Source: Aeromicrobium flavum (lineage in GTDB: Bacteria; Actinomycetota; Actinomycetes; Propionibacteriales; Nocardioidaceae). Taken from it: a DNA stretch of 64,000 bases. The DNA lies in assembly GCF_007992115.1 (NCBI RefSeq), contig NZ_BJZQ01000014.1, positions 1 through 64,000 of the forward strand, given 5' to 3'. Of this stretch, positions 23,751 through 34,252 are shown in pieces. Every line of letters begins with the position of its first letter. Position 1 is the first letter of the stretch. The position numbers were made by a program, and so were the translations under genes. The notes under the pieces are model-generated. The model made no database searches and was not told the origin of the DNA. It was given only the letters and a program-made list of their open reading frames with translations.

Positions 23751-24277
23751 TGTTCGAACGGTTCACGAAGGAAGCCCGCGCCGCCGTCACGGCGGCCCAG
23801 GAGATCGCACGCGACGCGTCCACGCGGACGATCGACACCCGGCACCTGCTCATCGCGCTCGCCCGCGACGGCGGACCGGCGCGCGACGTGTTGGTCGAGG
23901 CCGGGACGGACGTGGCGGCACTGGTCGCGGCGGCCACGGCCGACCTGCGCTCGGGCGGAATCGACGCCGACGCGCTGGCGGGCATCGGCATCGACCTGGA
24001 GGCGGTCCGCCGTGAGGCCGAGCGCACCTTCGGTCCTGATGCGCTGGATCGCGCGGCACGTCGCAGGGGTGGGCACATCCCGTTCACGTCCGACGCCAGG
24101 AAGTCGCTCGAGCTCGCCCTGCGCGAGGCGATCCGGCTGAAGCACCGGACGATCGACGGCCGCCACCTGCTGCTCGGAATCCTGCGTGCGGACAGCCCGG
24201 GCCGCGAGCTGCTGGTGCGTCAGGGGGCCGACGTGGAGGCGCTGCGCGCCGTGGCCGAGCGGCCGGCAGCCGCCTGA
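23750..24277 (+). CDS. Stand-alone Clp N-terminal (double Clp-N repeat) protein
   Basis: 175 residues containing two Clp-N repeats, FTKEARAAVTAAQEIARD.. (about 4-45) and FTSDARKSLELALREAIR.. (about 111-155), each with the TR.HLL / GRHLLLGIL core. It has no AAA+ ATPase module, so it cannot unfold proteins itself. In ClpA/ClpC this domain binds substrates and adaptors. A role as an adaptor, decoy or stress sensor is inference. It is coupled to the upstream HTH gene by a TGATG overlap. Confidence 0.87.
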   Translation: MFERFTKEARAAVTAAQEIARDASTRTIDTRHLLIALARDGGPARDVLVEAGTDVAALVAAATADLRSGGIDADALAGIGIDLEAVRREAERTFGPDALDRAARRRGGHIPFTSDARKSLELALREAIRLKHRTIDGRHLLLGILRADSPGRELLVRQGADVEALRAVAERPAAA

Positions 24278-24314
24278 TCGTGCGCGGGCGCGCCGGTCCG
24301 GGAAGGATGGACCG

Positions 24315-24581
24315 GTGACCGTGTACCTGGCGTGGACGCAGGAGCAGCCCGACGACCTGTCCGGGCCGTGGCAGGAGATCCGGTCGATCGCGCCGGGCGT
24401 GTGGCTCGTCGAGAGCACCGAGACGCTCTCGGTCGTCTACCACGCGCTGAAGTGGTCGCTGCCGGGCGAGGCGGCGCTCATCGTGTCGCCGGTCGACCGC
24501 ACGCCGAAGTCGCGCGGCATGGAGCCCGGCACCACGACGTGGCTGCGCGAGCGGACCGACCCCGCCGGCGTCAGTCGCTGA
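24315..24581 (+). CDS. Conserved hypothetical protein
   Basis: 88 residues from GTG 24315, with AAGGAT 6 nt upstream (a weak -10-like element). The sequence is mixed alpha/beta, with QEIRSIAPGVWLVESTETLS and YHALKWSLPGEAALIV. I recognise no family or catalytic motif. Its 3' end overlaps the convergent acetyltransferase gene by 11 nt. Confidence 0.7.
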   Translation: MTVYLAWTQEQPDDLSGPWQEIRSIAPGVWLVESTETLSVVYHALKWSLPGEAALIVSPVDRTPKSRGMEPGTTTWLRERTDPAGVSR

Positions 24582-25617
24582 GGTCGATGTCCTTGAACCA
24601 GGACTCGGTGACGTACTCGGTCTCCCACCCCAGCGAGCGGTAGAGCTGGTCGGCGCTGGTGGGGGAGTCGGCGTCCACCTCGAGTCCCACCCGGTTGCGG
24701 CCCCGCTGCGCGGCGTCGGCGATGACCGTCGCCAGCAGCGACTTGGCGACGCCACGACCTCGGGCGGCCCGGTTGACGCCGATGTACTCGATGTAGGTGC
24801 CGCCCGGACCGCCGTCCGGGTCCGTCGAGACCGAGCAGACGACGGCGCCCGCGGCCACCAGACCGGCGCCGTTCTCCTCGTCCACGTAGGCGAGCCACCA
24901 GTGGTCCCAGCTGTGGCCGGGATCCTCCCGGAGCCGCTGGACGAACTCGGGGAAACTCTCGCGGTACGAGTTGAAGTGGTCCTGGAACGAGGTCTCGAGC
25001 ATCCGGTGGACGACCTGCAGGTCCGCCGCGACGGGCAGGCCGTTCTCGTGGCGCTCGACGGGTCGCACGACGACGCCGGCCCGCGGCGCGAGCTCGGCGT
25101 CGCCGGCGGTCACGGGGCGGTCCATGTGCAGCCAGGTGCGGCGCTTCGCGTAGCCGGCCTGCTCGAGCCAGCGGGCCTGGCGCAGGTCGCCGGCGAACGG
25201 GCTCTCGTCGAGCCGCGTCGTCTCGACGGCACGGAAGCGGGCCATCGCGATCGCCGCGGACTCGGCCCACGCGTAGAAGGCCGTCGCGATCGCGTCGACC
25301 TCCGGGACGTCGCGGTCGAAGTAGCCCCACACGAGGGCGCGGCCGGCGGCGCGGTCGTGGACGGTGATCCAGGCCCGCGGCACGTCGTCGGGTCCGACGG
25401 CGACGAGCTGGCGGCGGGTCCACGAGGCCTGACCCGCGACCTCGGACTCGATGCCCGCCGGGTCGACGTGGGCCTCGCCGGTGCCCTGCAGCTCGTCCAG
25501 GCGCCGCAGCGCGACGAGGGCGTCGATGTCGGCGTAGCCGGGTACGCGCGCACGCCACGGACGGGGCAGTTCGGGAAGGTCCTGGGCGGCGTCGTAGGTC
25601 TCGGGCATCGAGACCAT
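24571..25617 (-). CDS. Two-domain GNAT acetyltransferase (mycothiol-synthase-like layout)
   Basis: 348 residues with two GNAT folds. The N-terminal one (about 25-160) is degenerate. The C-terminal one (about 185-345) carries the acetyl-CoA motif VNRAARGRGVAKSLLATVIADA and a typical ending with DQLYRSLGWE. The layout resembles mycothiol synthase MshD, but similarity of individual motifs is modest, so substrate is uncertain. It starts at 25617, or at 25608 if the fourth-residue Met is used. The neighbouring tRNA is on the same strand, 91 nt upstream. Confidence 0.82.
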   Translation of the reverse strand: MVSMPETYDAAQDLPELPRPWRARVPGYADIDALVALRRLDELQGTGEAHVDPAGIESEVAGQASWTRRQLVAVGPDDVPRAWITVHDRAAGRALVWGYFDRDVPEVDAIATAFYAWAESAAIAMARFRAVETTRLDESPFAGDLRQARWLEQAGYAKRRTWLHMDRPVTAGDAELAPRAGVVVRPVERHENGLPVAADLQVVHRMLETSFQDHFNSYRESFPEFVQRLREDPGHSWDHWWLAYVDEENGAGLVAAGAVVCSVSTDPDGGPGGTYIEYIGVNRAARGRGVAKSLLATVIADAAQRGRNRVGLEVDADSPTSADQLYRSLGWETEYVTESWFKDIDLSD

Positions 25618-25708
25618 TGTGGTCGAACCGCGGACCGGACACCCGAGTGGGCCTCGTGAACGACGCCGGCCTCCGACTCGCGGACGAGTCGAAGGCCGGT
25701 GTCAACGG

Positions 25709-25780
25709 TGCCCCCGGCAGGATTCGAACCTGCGCTCCCGCCTCCGGAGGGCGGTGCTCTATCCCCTGAGCTACGGGGGC
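25709..25780 (-). tRNA. tRNA-Arg (anticodon CCG)
   Basis: Folds into a complete cloverleaf. The acceptor is GCCCCCG/CGGGGGC, the D arm is GCTC/GAGC, the anticodon arm is CCGCC/GGCGG around CTCCGGA (anticodon CCG, reading CGG), and the T arm is GCAGG-TTCGAAT-CCTGC. The discriminator base is A, and only CC of the CCA follows, so the 3' end is partly enzymatic. It lies close to argS. Confidence 0.96.
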
Positions 25781-25835
25781 CGTTCACGGTGGATACCGCG
25801 GAAACCAACGGTAGCGCACGGGTAGGTTGGAGGAC

Positions 25836-26216
25836 GTGCCCCCCACCGTGCTGGTCGTCGACGACACGGCGTCCATCCGTTTCCTCATCCGGACCAACCT
25901 GGAGCTCGCCGGCTTCGACGTCATCGAGGCCGACGACGGCCAGGACTGCCTCGACGTGCTGGCCGCGCTGGAGACGCTCCCGGACGTCATCACGATGGAC
26001 ATGATGATGCCTCGCATGGACGGGGTCACCGCCATCACGCGCGTGCGGGCCAACCCCCGCTACGCCGGCATCGGCCTCGTCATGGTGTCCACCCAGAGCC
26101 AGCAGATCGACCTCAACCGGGCCGCGGCCGCCGGTGTCGATGAGTACGTCACCAAGCCGTTCGACCCCGACACGCTCATCTCGACCGTGCGCCGGGTCCT
26201 CGAATCTCGCCGGTAG
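25836..26216 (+). CDS. Stand-alone CheY-like receiver protein
   Basis: 126 residues, receiver domain only. The acidic pair is D9-D10, the phospho-acceptor D55 (ITMDMMMP), then S85/T86 and K107 (VTKPF). There is no DNA- or RNA-binding output domain, so it acts through protein contacts. It does not have the ANTAR domain expected of a PdtaS partner. GTG 25836 is 7 nt after TAGGTT (25823-25828); a TTG three codons earlier is less likely. argS follows by 22 nt. Confidence 0.9.
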   Translation: MPPTVLVVDDTASIRFLIRTNLELAGFDVIEADDGQDCLDVLAALETLPDVITMDMMMPRMDGVTAITRVRANPRYAGIGLVMVSTQSQQIDLNRAAAAGVDEYVTKPFDPDTLISTVRRVLESRR

Positions 26217-26238
26217 CGCACGCCGATAGGCTGGGTCG

Positions 26239-27903
<1,665 letters not shown>

Positions 27904-27905
27904 CG

Positions 27906-29300
27906 ATGCGCTCCCACGAAGCCGGCGCCCTGCACGGACAGGCGGGCACCCGCGGTCCCGAGTGGCTGCGCGAGCCCGACGACGTCAACACGATCGTGCC
28001 GCAGCTGTGGTCGGCCAACGTCAGCAAGGTCGACGGCGTCCTGACCGTGGCGGGCGAGCCCGCCACGGACCTGGCGCAGGAGTTCGGCACGCCGCTGTAC
28101 GTCGTGGACGAGGACGACTTCCGCTCGCGGGCCCGCGCCTTCAAGGCGGCGTTCCCCGACGCCGACGTCTTCTACGCCGGCAAGGCGTTCCTGTGCGTCG
28201 CCACCGCGCGCTGGATCGCCGAGGAGGGCCTCAACCTCGACGTCTGCACCGGGGGAGAGCTGGCGGTCGCGCTCCGCGCCGGGTTCCCGCCCGCGCGCAT
28301 CGGCCACCACGGCAACAACAAGTCCGTGGCCGAGCTGCGTCGCGCGCTCGAGGTCGGCGTCGGCCGCATCGTCATCGACTCGTTCGAGGAGATCGAGCGG
28401 CTCGGTGCCCTCACGGCCGAGCTCGGCCTCCGCGCCCCGGTCATGGTGCGCGTCACGGCCGGGGTCGAGGCGCACACCCACGAGTACATCTCGACGTCGC
28501 ACGAGGACCAGAAGTTCGGCTTCTCGATCTCCGACGGGGCGGCGCTCGCCGCGGTCCGCCGCGTGCTCGACACCGACGGGCTCGACTTCCTCGGCCTGCA
28601 CTCGCACATCGGCTCGCAGATCTTCGTCTCCGACGGCTTCGAGGTCGCGGCGCGCCGGGTGCTGCGGCTGCACGCGCAGATCGCCCGCGAGCTGGGCGTG
28701 ACCGCGCCCGAGCTCGACCTCGGCGGCGGCTTCGGCATCGCCTACACCACGCAGGACGACCCCCGACCGGCCGAGGACCTCGGTCGCGAGATCGTCAAGA
28801 TCGTCACCGACGAGTGCGGCGCCCTCGGGGTCGACGTCCCGCACCTGTCGATCGAGCCCGGTCGCGCGATCGCCGGCCCGTCGACGTTCACGCTCTACGA
28901 GGTCGGCACGACGAAGGCCGTCGGCCTCGACGGCGGCGGCTCGCGCCTGTACGTCTCGGTCGACGGCGGGATGAGCGACAACATCCGGCCCGCGCTCTAC
29001 GGCGCCGACTACTCGTGCACGCTCGCGTCCCGCGAGTCCGAGGCACGGCCCGTGCTGGCCCGCGTGGTGGGCAAGCATTGCGAGTCCGGCGACATCGTGG
29101 TGAAGTCCGAGTTCCTGCCCGGTGACATCGCCGCGGGCGACCTGCTGGCCGTGCCCGGCACCGGCGCCTACTGCCGCTCGCTGGCCAACAACTACAACCA
29201 CGTCCCGCGCGCCGCGGTCGTGGCCGTGCGCGACGGCGAGGCCCGCCTCGTCCTGCGGCGCGAGACCGAGGACGACCTGCTGCGGCTCGACGTCGAATGA
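27906..29300 (+). CDS. lysA: Diaminopimelate decarboxylase
   Basis: 464 residues; last step of lysine synthesis, PLP-dependent. K93 (FYAGKAFL) is the Schiff-base lysine. Other family motifs are HGNNKS, HSHIGSQ, LDLGGGFGIAY, EPGRAI, and GADYSC near the C-terminus supplying the catalytic Cys region. The protein is longer at its N-terminus than the Escherichia coli enzyme, as in other Actinobacteria. ATG 27906 is 2 nt after argS, so translation is probably coupled. Confidence 0.96.
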   Translation: MRSHEAGALHGQAGTRGPEWLREPDDVNTIVPQLWSANVSKVDGVLTVAGEPATDLAQEFGTPLYVVDEDDFRSRARAFKAAFPDADVFYAGKAFLCVATARWIAEEGLNLDVCTGGELAVALRAGFPPARIGHHGNNKSVAELRRALEVGVGRIVIDSFEEIERLGALTAELGLRAPVMVRVTAGVEAHTHEYISTSHEDQKFGFSISDGAALAAVRRVLDTDGLDFLGLHSHIGSQIFVSDGFEVAARRVLRLHAQIARELGVTAPELDLGGGFGIAYTTQDDPRPAEDLGREIVKIVTDECGALGVDVPHLSIEPGRAIAGPSTFTLYEVGTTKAVGLDGGGSRLYVSVDGGMSDNIRPALYGADYSCTLASRESEARPVLARVVGKHCESGDIVVKSEFLPGDIAAGDLLAVPGTGAYCRSLANNYNHVPRAAVVAVRDGEARLVLRRETEDDLLRLDVE

Positions 29301-29306
29301 CGGGAC

Positions 29307-29337
29307 TTGACCTCAACACGGGTTGAGGTTGTTCGCT
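29307..29337 (+). promoter_or_regulatory. MerR/SoxR-type promoter with spanning palindrome
   Basis: TTGACC (29307-29312) and TTCGCT (29332-29337) are separated by 19 nt, the over-long spacer typical of MerR-family promoters. Between them lies a perfect inverted repeat ACCTCAAC-ACGG-GTTGAGGT (29310-29329), resembling SoxR-like operators (CCTCAA...TTGAGG). No MerR-family gene is in the window. Confidence 0.75.
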
Positions 29338-29363
29338 GGCATGAGCCCACCGAAGGAGAGCCC

Positions 29364-29408
29364 ATGTCCGTGCTGTGCCCGCACGTCACCGAAGGAGCCG
29401 CGTCGTGA
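29364..29408 (+). CDS. Possible 14-residue leader peptide upstream of the MFS gene
   Basis: ATG 29364 follows GAAGGAGAGCCC and opens a 14-codon frame (MSVLCPHVTEGAAS). Its TGA overlaps the MFS GTG (GTGA at 29405-29408). A second GAAGGAG lies inside the mini-frame and serves the MFS start. It could couple translation of the exporter, or be chance. Confidence 0.4.
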   Translation: MSVLCPHVTEGAAS

Positions 29409-30748
29409 GCGTCGTCGTGCGTGAGCGCCTCTGGACCGGTCCGCAGGGGCTGGTCGTCGCCGGTGTCTTCGCCACCGCCTTCCTCTTCGCCTTCGAGGCG
29501 TACGCGATCGCGACGGCGCTCCCACTCGTGGCCGCCGACCTGGACGGCCTGTCGCTCGTCGGCGTGTCCTTCGCCGTCCTGCTCGCGGCGTCGGTCGTGA
29601 CGATGACCGTCTCGGCGCCGTGGTGCGACCGCGAGGGCCCGACCGTCCCGCTGCTGACGGGCGTCGCGGGGTTCGTGCTCGGCCTGGTCATCTCCGGGAC
29701 CGCGCCGACGATGGAGCTCTTCGTCGTCGGGCGTGCCGTGCAGGGGCTCGGGTCGGGCCTGACGACGGTGGCGCTCTACGTGCTGGTCGGTCAGGCCTTC
29801 GCCGAGAGCATCCGCCCGCGCGTCTTCGTCGTGCTGACGTCCGCCTGGGTCCTTCCCGCGCTCGTGGGTCCGCCGATCGCGGGCTGGATCGCCGAGAACG
29901 CCGGCTGGCAGTGGGCCGTCCTCGGCGCGATCGTCCCGGCGCTGCTGGCCGCCGCGCTCCTCATGCCGGCGCTCGGCACGCCCGGCGCACACGCGGACGT
30001 GCGACTCCGCGCGAGGCCGGTGCTGCTGGCGGGGCTCGGCGCCCTCTCCGTCCTCGCCGTCAGCATCGCCGGCCAGCGAGGCTTCGCGGGCTGGTGGGCG
30101 CTCCTGCTCCTGGGGCTCGTCGTCGCCGTCCTCGCCGTCCCGCCGTTGTTGCCGCGCGGCACGTGGACCGGTCGCCGCGGCCTCCCCGCGGTGATCGCCA
30201 CACGGGGCGTCGCCTCCCTGGCCTTCTTCGGGGTCGAGGCCTACCTGCCCCTCGCCCTGGTCGAGCACCGCGGCCTCACGCCGACGCAGGGCGGCATGTT
30301 CCTCACCGGTGGCGCGGTGCTGTGGTTCAGCGGCTCCTGGCTGGCCGCCAACGTCCCGGCGCTCGCCGACAAGCACCGCCGGGTCCGGATCGGCACCGGG
30401 CTGGTCGCGGTGGGCAGCCTGGCCGGCGTCCTGGTCCTGGTCGAGGCGCTGCCGCTCGTGGCGCTCGTGCTGCTGTGGCCGTTCGCGGGGCTCGGGATGG
30501 GCATGGCCATGTCGACGCTCTCGGTGCTGCTGCTCGAGACGGCGCCACCGGGGGAGCACGGGGCGGCCAGCGCCGCGATGCAGACGAACGACGCGGTGGT
30601 CCAGGCGCTCGGGCTGGCGCTGGGCAGCGCGGTCTTCGCCGCGCTCCTGACCCGGTCCAGCGAGCAGGCCTTCGCCGCCGTGCTCGGCGTCGCGCCGATC
30701 GTGGCGCTCGGGGCCGTGGCGCTCAGCGGGCGCCTGCGCGAGCGCTGA
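29405..30748 (+). CDS. MFS drug/metabolite exporter
   Basis: 447 residues from GTG 29405, with about 14 hydrophobic segments. The N-terminal half has FLFAFEAYAIATALPLVAADL and the GRAVQGLGSG motif of MFS exporters (motif C-like region of drug:H+ antiporters). The substrate is unknown. A strong GAAGGAG lies 8 nt upstream. The gene sits behind a MerR-type promoter, so it is probably induced by a small molecule or redox signal. Confidence 0.88.
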   Translation: MSVVVRERLWTGPQGLVVAGVFATAFLFAFEAYAIATALPLVAADLDGLSLVGVSFAVLLAASVVTMTVSAPWCDREGPTVPLLTGVAGFVLGLVISGTAPTMELFVVGRAVQGLGSGLTTVALYVLVGQAFAESIRPRVFVVLTSAWVLPALVGPPIAGWIAENAGWQWAVLGAIVPALLAAALLMPALGTPGAHADVRLRARPVLLAGLGALSVLAVSIAGQRGFAGWWALLLLGLVVAVLAVPPLLPRGTWTGRRGLPAVIATRGVASLAFFGVEAYLPLALVEHRGLTPTQGGMFLTGGAVLWFSGSWLAANVPALADKHRRVRIGTGLVAVGSLAGVLVLVEALPLVALVLLWPFAGLGMGMAMSTLSVLLLETAPPGEHGAASAAMQTNDAVVQALGLALGSAVFAALLTRSSEQAFAAVLGVAPIVALGAVALSGRLRER

Positions 30749-30750
30749 GC

Positions 30751-30794
30751 GGGAGGGCCCGACGGAACCACTCGACCCTCCCGTCCCGCCTTTT
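30751..30794 (+). terminator. Terminator-like hairpin after the MFS gene
   Basis: GGGAGGG (30751-30757) pairs with CCCTCCC (30776-30782) around an 18-nt loop; TTTT follows at 30791-30794. The loop is long, so the call is moderate. Confidence 0.5.
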
Positions 30795-30838
30795 CCGCCC
30801 CGGGGCCGGGGGAGTCCGGCGGCCGATAGGCTGACCCG

Positions 30839-32161
30839 GTGACCACGCCCTCGCCCGAGGCTCCCGCGGGAGTCCGTCCGATCCGCATCGCAATGCTCGG
30901 CTGCGGTGTCGTCGGCACCGAGGTCGCCCGCTTCCTCGTGCGCGACGCCGAGGAACTCGGCCGTCGCGTGGGTGCGCCCGTCGAGCTCGTCGGCATCGCC
31001 GTCCGCCGCCTCGAGCGCACGCGCGACCTCGACCTACCCGCCGACCTGTTCACGACCGACGCCCTCGGCCTGGTGTCGCGCGGCGACCTCGACGTCGTCA
31101 TCGAGGTCATCGGCGGCATCGAGCCGGCCCGCGAGCTCATCCTCGCCGCGCTCGAGAACGGCGCGTCGGTCGTCACGGCCAACAAGGCCCTGCTCGCCGA
31201 GGACGGCGACACGCTCTACGAGGCCGCGGTCAAGGCCGAGCGCGACCTCTACTACGAGGCCGCCGTGGCCGGCGCCATCCCGATCGTCCGCCCGCTGCGC
31301 GAGTCGCTCGCCGGCGACCGGGTCGAGCGCGTGCTGGGCATCGTCAACGGCACCACCAACTTCGTCCTCGACGCCATGACCACCACCGGGGCCAGCTTCG
31401 ACGAGGCCCTCGAGGACGCTCAGCGCCTCGGGTTCGCCGAGGCCGATCCCACCGCCGACGTCGAGGGCTTCGACGCTGCCGCGAAGGCCGCGATCCTGGC
31501 CGGGCTGGCGTTCCACACCCGCGTCACGATCGGCGACGTCCACCGCGAGGGGATCACCGAGGTCACCGCGGCCGACGTCCGGTCGGCCAGCGAGATGGGC
31601 TGCGTCGTCAAGCTGCTCGCGATCTGCGAGATCAACCAGGACGGCACGGCCGTGTCCGCGCGCGTGCACCCGGCGATGATCCCCGACTCCCACCCGCTGG
31701 CGAGCGTCCGCGGCGCCTACAACGCCGTCTTCGTCGAGAGCGAGGCCGCCGGCCAGCTCATGTTCTACGGCCCGGGCGCCGGCGGCTCGCCGACGGCCAG
31801 CGCCGTCCTGGGCGACGTCGTCACCGTGGCCCGCCACCGCGTCGACGGGGTCTTCGGCCCCGGCGAGACCGCGCATGCCCAGGTCGAGGTGCTGCCGATC
31901 GGCCGCGCCCGCACCCGCTACCACGTCGCGATCGACGTCGACGACCGTCCGGGCGTCCTGTCCGCGGTGGCGCAGGCGTTCGCGGTCCACGACGTCTCGA
32001 TCAAGACGGTCCGCCAGGAGGGCCGCGGCGACGACGCCCAGCTCGTCGTCGTCACCCACGAGGCCGAGGATGCCGCCCTGGCAGCCACCGTCGGACAGCT
32101 CCGTGAGCTGGACATGGTGCGCGGGGTGTCGTCGGTCATGCGAGTCGAAGGAGTGTCGTGA
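30839..32161 (+). CDS. hom: Homoserine dehydrogenase
   Basis: 440 residues. The NAD(P) domain starts with [17 protein letters not shown]; the catalytic region contains [23 protein letters not shown] and [16 protein letters not shown]-terminal ACT domain (from about 350, [17 protein letters not shown]) is the threonine feedback site found in actinobacterial enzymes. GTG 30839 is 6 nt after TAGGCT (30827-30832). It is the first gene of hom-thrC-thrB. Confidence 0.97.
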   Translation: MTTPSPEAPAGVRPIRIAMLGCGVVGTEVARFLVRDAEELGRRVGAPVELVGIAVRRLERTRDLDLPADLFTTDALGLVSRGDLDVVIEVIGGIEPARELILAALENGASVVTANKALLAEDGDTLYEAAVKAERDLYYEAAVAGAIPIVRPLRESLAGDRVERVLGIVNGTTNFVLDAMTTTGASFDEALEDAQRLGFAEADPTADVEGFDAAAKAAILAGLAFHTRVTIGDVHREGITEVTAADVRSASEMGCVVKLLAICEINQDGTAVSARVHPAMIPDSHPLASVRGAYNAVFVESEAAGQLMFYGPGAGGSPTASAVLGDVVTVARHRVDGVFGPGETAHAQVEVLPIGRARTRYHVAIDVDDRPGVLSAVAQAFAVHDVSIKTVRQEGRGDDAQLVVVTHEAEDAALAATVGQLRELDMVRGVSSVMRVEGVS

Positions 32162-33225
32162 TGGCCAGCCCGTGGCGTGGAGTCATCCAGGAGTACCGGG
32201 ACCGCATCCCGCTCGAGCCGGGCGCGACCGTCGTGTCGCTCGGCGAGGGTGGCACCCCGTTGATCCACTCGTCCTGGCTGTCCGGGATCGTGGGCGGCGA
32301 CGTCTGGGTCAAGGTCGAGGGCGACAACCCCACCGGCTCCTTCAAGGACCGGGGGATGACCACGGCGATCTCCGCGGCGGTCGCCGAGGGTGCCAAGGCC
32401 GTCGTGTGCGCCTCGACCGGCAACACCTCGGCGTCGATGACGGCGTACGCGGCCCGCGCGGGCCTGACGCCCATCGTGCTCGTCCCGCAGGGCAAGATCG
32501 CCGCGGGCAAGATGGCCCAGGCCGTCATGCACGGCGGCGACATCATCCAGGTGCGCGGCAACTTCGACGACTGCCTGAACATGTCGCGCGGCCTCGCCAA
32601 GGAGTACCCGGTCGCCCTGGTCAACTCGGTCAACCCGATGCGCCTGGAGGGCCAGAAGACCGCCGCGTTCGAGATCGTCGACGTCCTCGGTCGCGCTCCC
32701 GACGTCCACGTGCTCCCGGTCGGCAACGCCGGCAACATCAGCGCGTACTGGAAGGGCTTCGTCGAGTACCACGAGTCGGGCGACGCCTCGTCGCGCCCGC
32801 AGATGTGGGGCTTCCAGGCCGCCGGTGCCGCGCCGCTCGTGCGCGGCGAGGTCGTGCCCGACCCCGAGACGATCGCCACGGCCATCCGCATCGGCAACCC
32901 GGCCTCGTGGACCCTCGCCGAGAACGCGCGCGACGAGTCCGGCGGCCGCATCGATGCCGTCACCGACGAGCAGATCCTGCACGCCCAGCGAGAGCTCGGC
33001 CGGCACGAGGGCATCTTCGTCGAGCCGGCCTCCGCTGCCGGTGTCGCGGGCCTCCTCGCGGCCGTCGCGGCGGGCGAGGTGCCGACGGGGCTGACGATCA
33101 CGATCACCGTCACGGGCCACGGCCTCAAGGACATCGACACGCCGCTGTCGCAGATCGGCTCCATCGTCGACACCGTCGTCGACGCGGACGTCCACGCCGC
33201 GGCCGAGGCCGCCGGCCTCGCATGA
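32161..33225 (+). CDS. thrC: Threonine synthase
   Basis: 354 residues, PLP-dependent; converts O-phosphohomoserine to threonine. K62 in GSFKDRG is the PLP lysine; [15 protein letters not shown] and [15 protein letters not shown] bind the cofactor phosphate. ATG 32161 shares its A with the hom stop (TGATG). GTG 32158 is an alternative adding one residue. GAAGGAG is suitably placed. Confidence 0.97.
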   Translation: MASPWRGVIQEYRDRIPLEPGATVVSLGEGGTPLIHSSWLSGIVGGDVWVKVEGDNPTGSFKDRGMTTAISAAVAEGAKAVVCASTGNTSASMTAYAARAGLTPIVLVPQGKIAAGKMAQAVMHGGDIIQVRGNFDDCLNMSRGLAKEYPVALVNSVNPMRLEGQKTAAFEIVDVLGRAPDVHVLPVGNAGNISAYWKGFVEYHESGDASSRPQMWGFQAAGAAPLVRGEVVPDPETIATAIRIGNPASWTLAENARDESGGRIDAVTDEQILHAQRELGRHEGIFVEPASAAGVAGLLAAVAAGEVPTGLTITITVTGHGLKDIDTPLSQIGSIVDTVVDADVHAAAEAAGLA

Positions 33226-34100
33226 CGTTCGTCGACGGGCCCGTCACCGTCCGGGTGCCGGCCACCAGTGCCAACCTCGGGCCCGGCTTCGACTCGCTCG
33301 GCCTCGCGCTGACCTGGTACGACGAGGTCACGGCCGAGGTCACGGGCTCGGGACTCGTCTTCGACATCGAGGGCGAGGGCGCCGACGAGGTGCCCCGCGA
33401 CGAGACGCACCTGCTGTACCGCGCGATGGACGCCGCGTTCGACCTGCTGGCCGAGCGGCCCGCCGGGCTGCGCCTGACCTGCCGCAACACGATCCCGCAC
33501 GGCCGCGGCCTGGGCTCCTCGGCCGCCGTGATCGCCGCGGGCGTGGTCCTGGCCCGGGCGCTCGTCGTCGGCGGTGACGACCGCATGGACGACCGCACCA
33601 TGTTCGGCCTCGCGACCGATCTCGAGGGCCATCCCGACAACGTCGCGCCGGCCCTGTTCGGCGGCTTCACGATCTCGTGGGTCGACGGTGCGGCGGCCGA
33701 GACGCTGCGCCTGGACGTCGAGTCCGACCTCACCGTCTTCGTGCCGCCCGAGCCGGTGGCCACCTCGCTGGCCCGCGGGCTGCTGCCCGCGACGGTGCCG
33801 CACGCCGACGCCTCGTTCAACGCGGGCCGGGCGGCGCTGCTGGTCGCGGCCCTGACGACCGCACCCGAGCGGCTGATCTCGGCCACCGAGGACCGGCTGC
33901 ACCAGACCTACCGTGCCGAGGCGATGCCCGACTCCTACAAGCTCGTGCGTCAGCTGCGCGTCGAGGGCGTGCCGGCGGTCGTGTCCGGAGCCGGTCCGAC
34001 GGTGCTCGCGTTCGCGGGTGGGCTGGAGGCCTGGACCCCCCGCGGATGGCTGCATCGCGAACTGCGCGTGTCGCCCCGCGGTGCTGACATCGTGCCGTGA
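33222..34100 (+). CDS. thrB: Homoserine kinase
   Basis: 292 residues, GHMP kinase fold. It has [18 protein letters not shown] at the N-terminus, the ATP loop [16 protein letters not shown] and a C-terminal [16 protein letters not shown]. It phosphorylates homoserine for ThrC. ATG 33222 overlaps the thrC stop by 4 nt, closing a tightly coupled three-gene operon. Confidence 0.96.
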   Translation: MTFVDGPVTVRVPATSANLGPGFDSLGLALTWYDEVTAEVTGSGLVFDIEGEGADEVPRDETHLLYRAMDAAFDLLAERPAGLRLTCRNTIPHGRGLGSSAAVIAAGVVLARALVVGGDDRMDDRTMFGLATDLEGHPDNVAPALFGGFTISWVDGAAAETLRLDVESDLTVFVPPEPVATSLARGLLPATVPHADASFNAGRAALLVAALTTAPERLISATEDRLHQTYRAEAMPDSYKLVRQLRVEGVPAVVSGAGPTVLAFAGGLEAWTPRGWLHRELRVSPRGADIVP

Positions 34101-34108
34101 CTGCGTGC

Positions 34109-34252
34109 TAGGCTGACGAGGTCGGAGTCGAGTTTCTCTCCCCGGCACCATGCCACTTCTGAGCCCGTCGGATACGGGCGATCCTGAACGCGACGTCGGC
34201 AATCCCGACCAGTGCGGAACCAGGAAACGTGGCCTCCCGATAAGGACAACGT
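34109..34252 (+). promoter_or_regulatory. rho promoter and long 5' leader
   Basis: TAGGCT (34109-34114) just after thrB is a good -10; transcripts from it would have a leader of about 130 nt, unusual here, where most starts are leaderless. The leader contains a small hairpin CCCGT-CGGAT-ACGGG and ends in AAGGA before GTG 34253. Rho autoregulation through its leader is known elsewhere; here it is only a suggestion. Confidence 0.55.

Noticed and set aside
22274-24277. Arsenic resistance island acquired by transfer
   Set aside because: Only arsM/arsR are present, GC content and codon use match the neighbours, and no transposase or flanking repeats are seen.
10064-26216. PdtaS kinase (10064) paired with the receiver protein (25836)
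   Set aside because: The receiver lacks an ANTAR output domain and lies 14 kb away; no basis to pair them.
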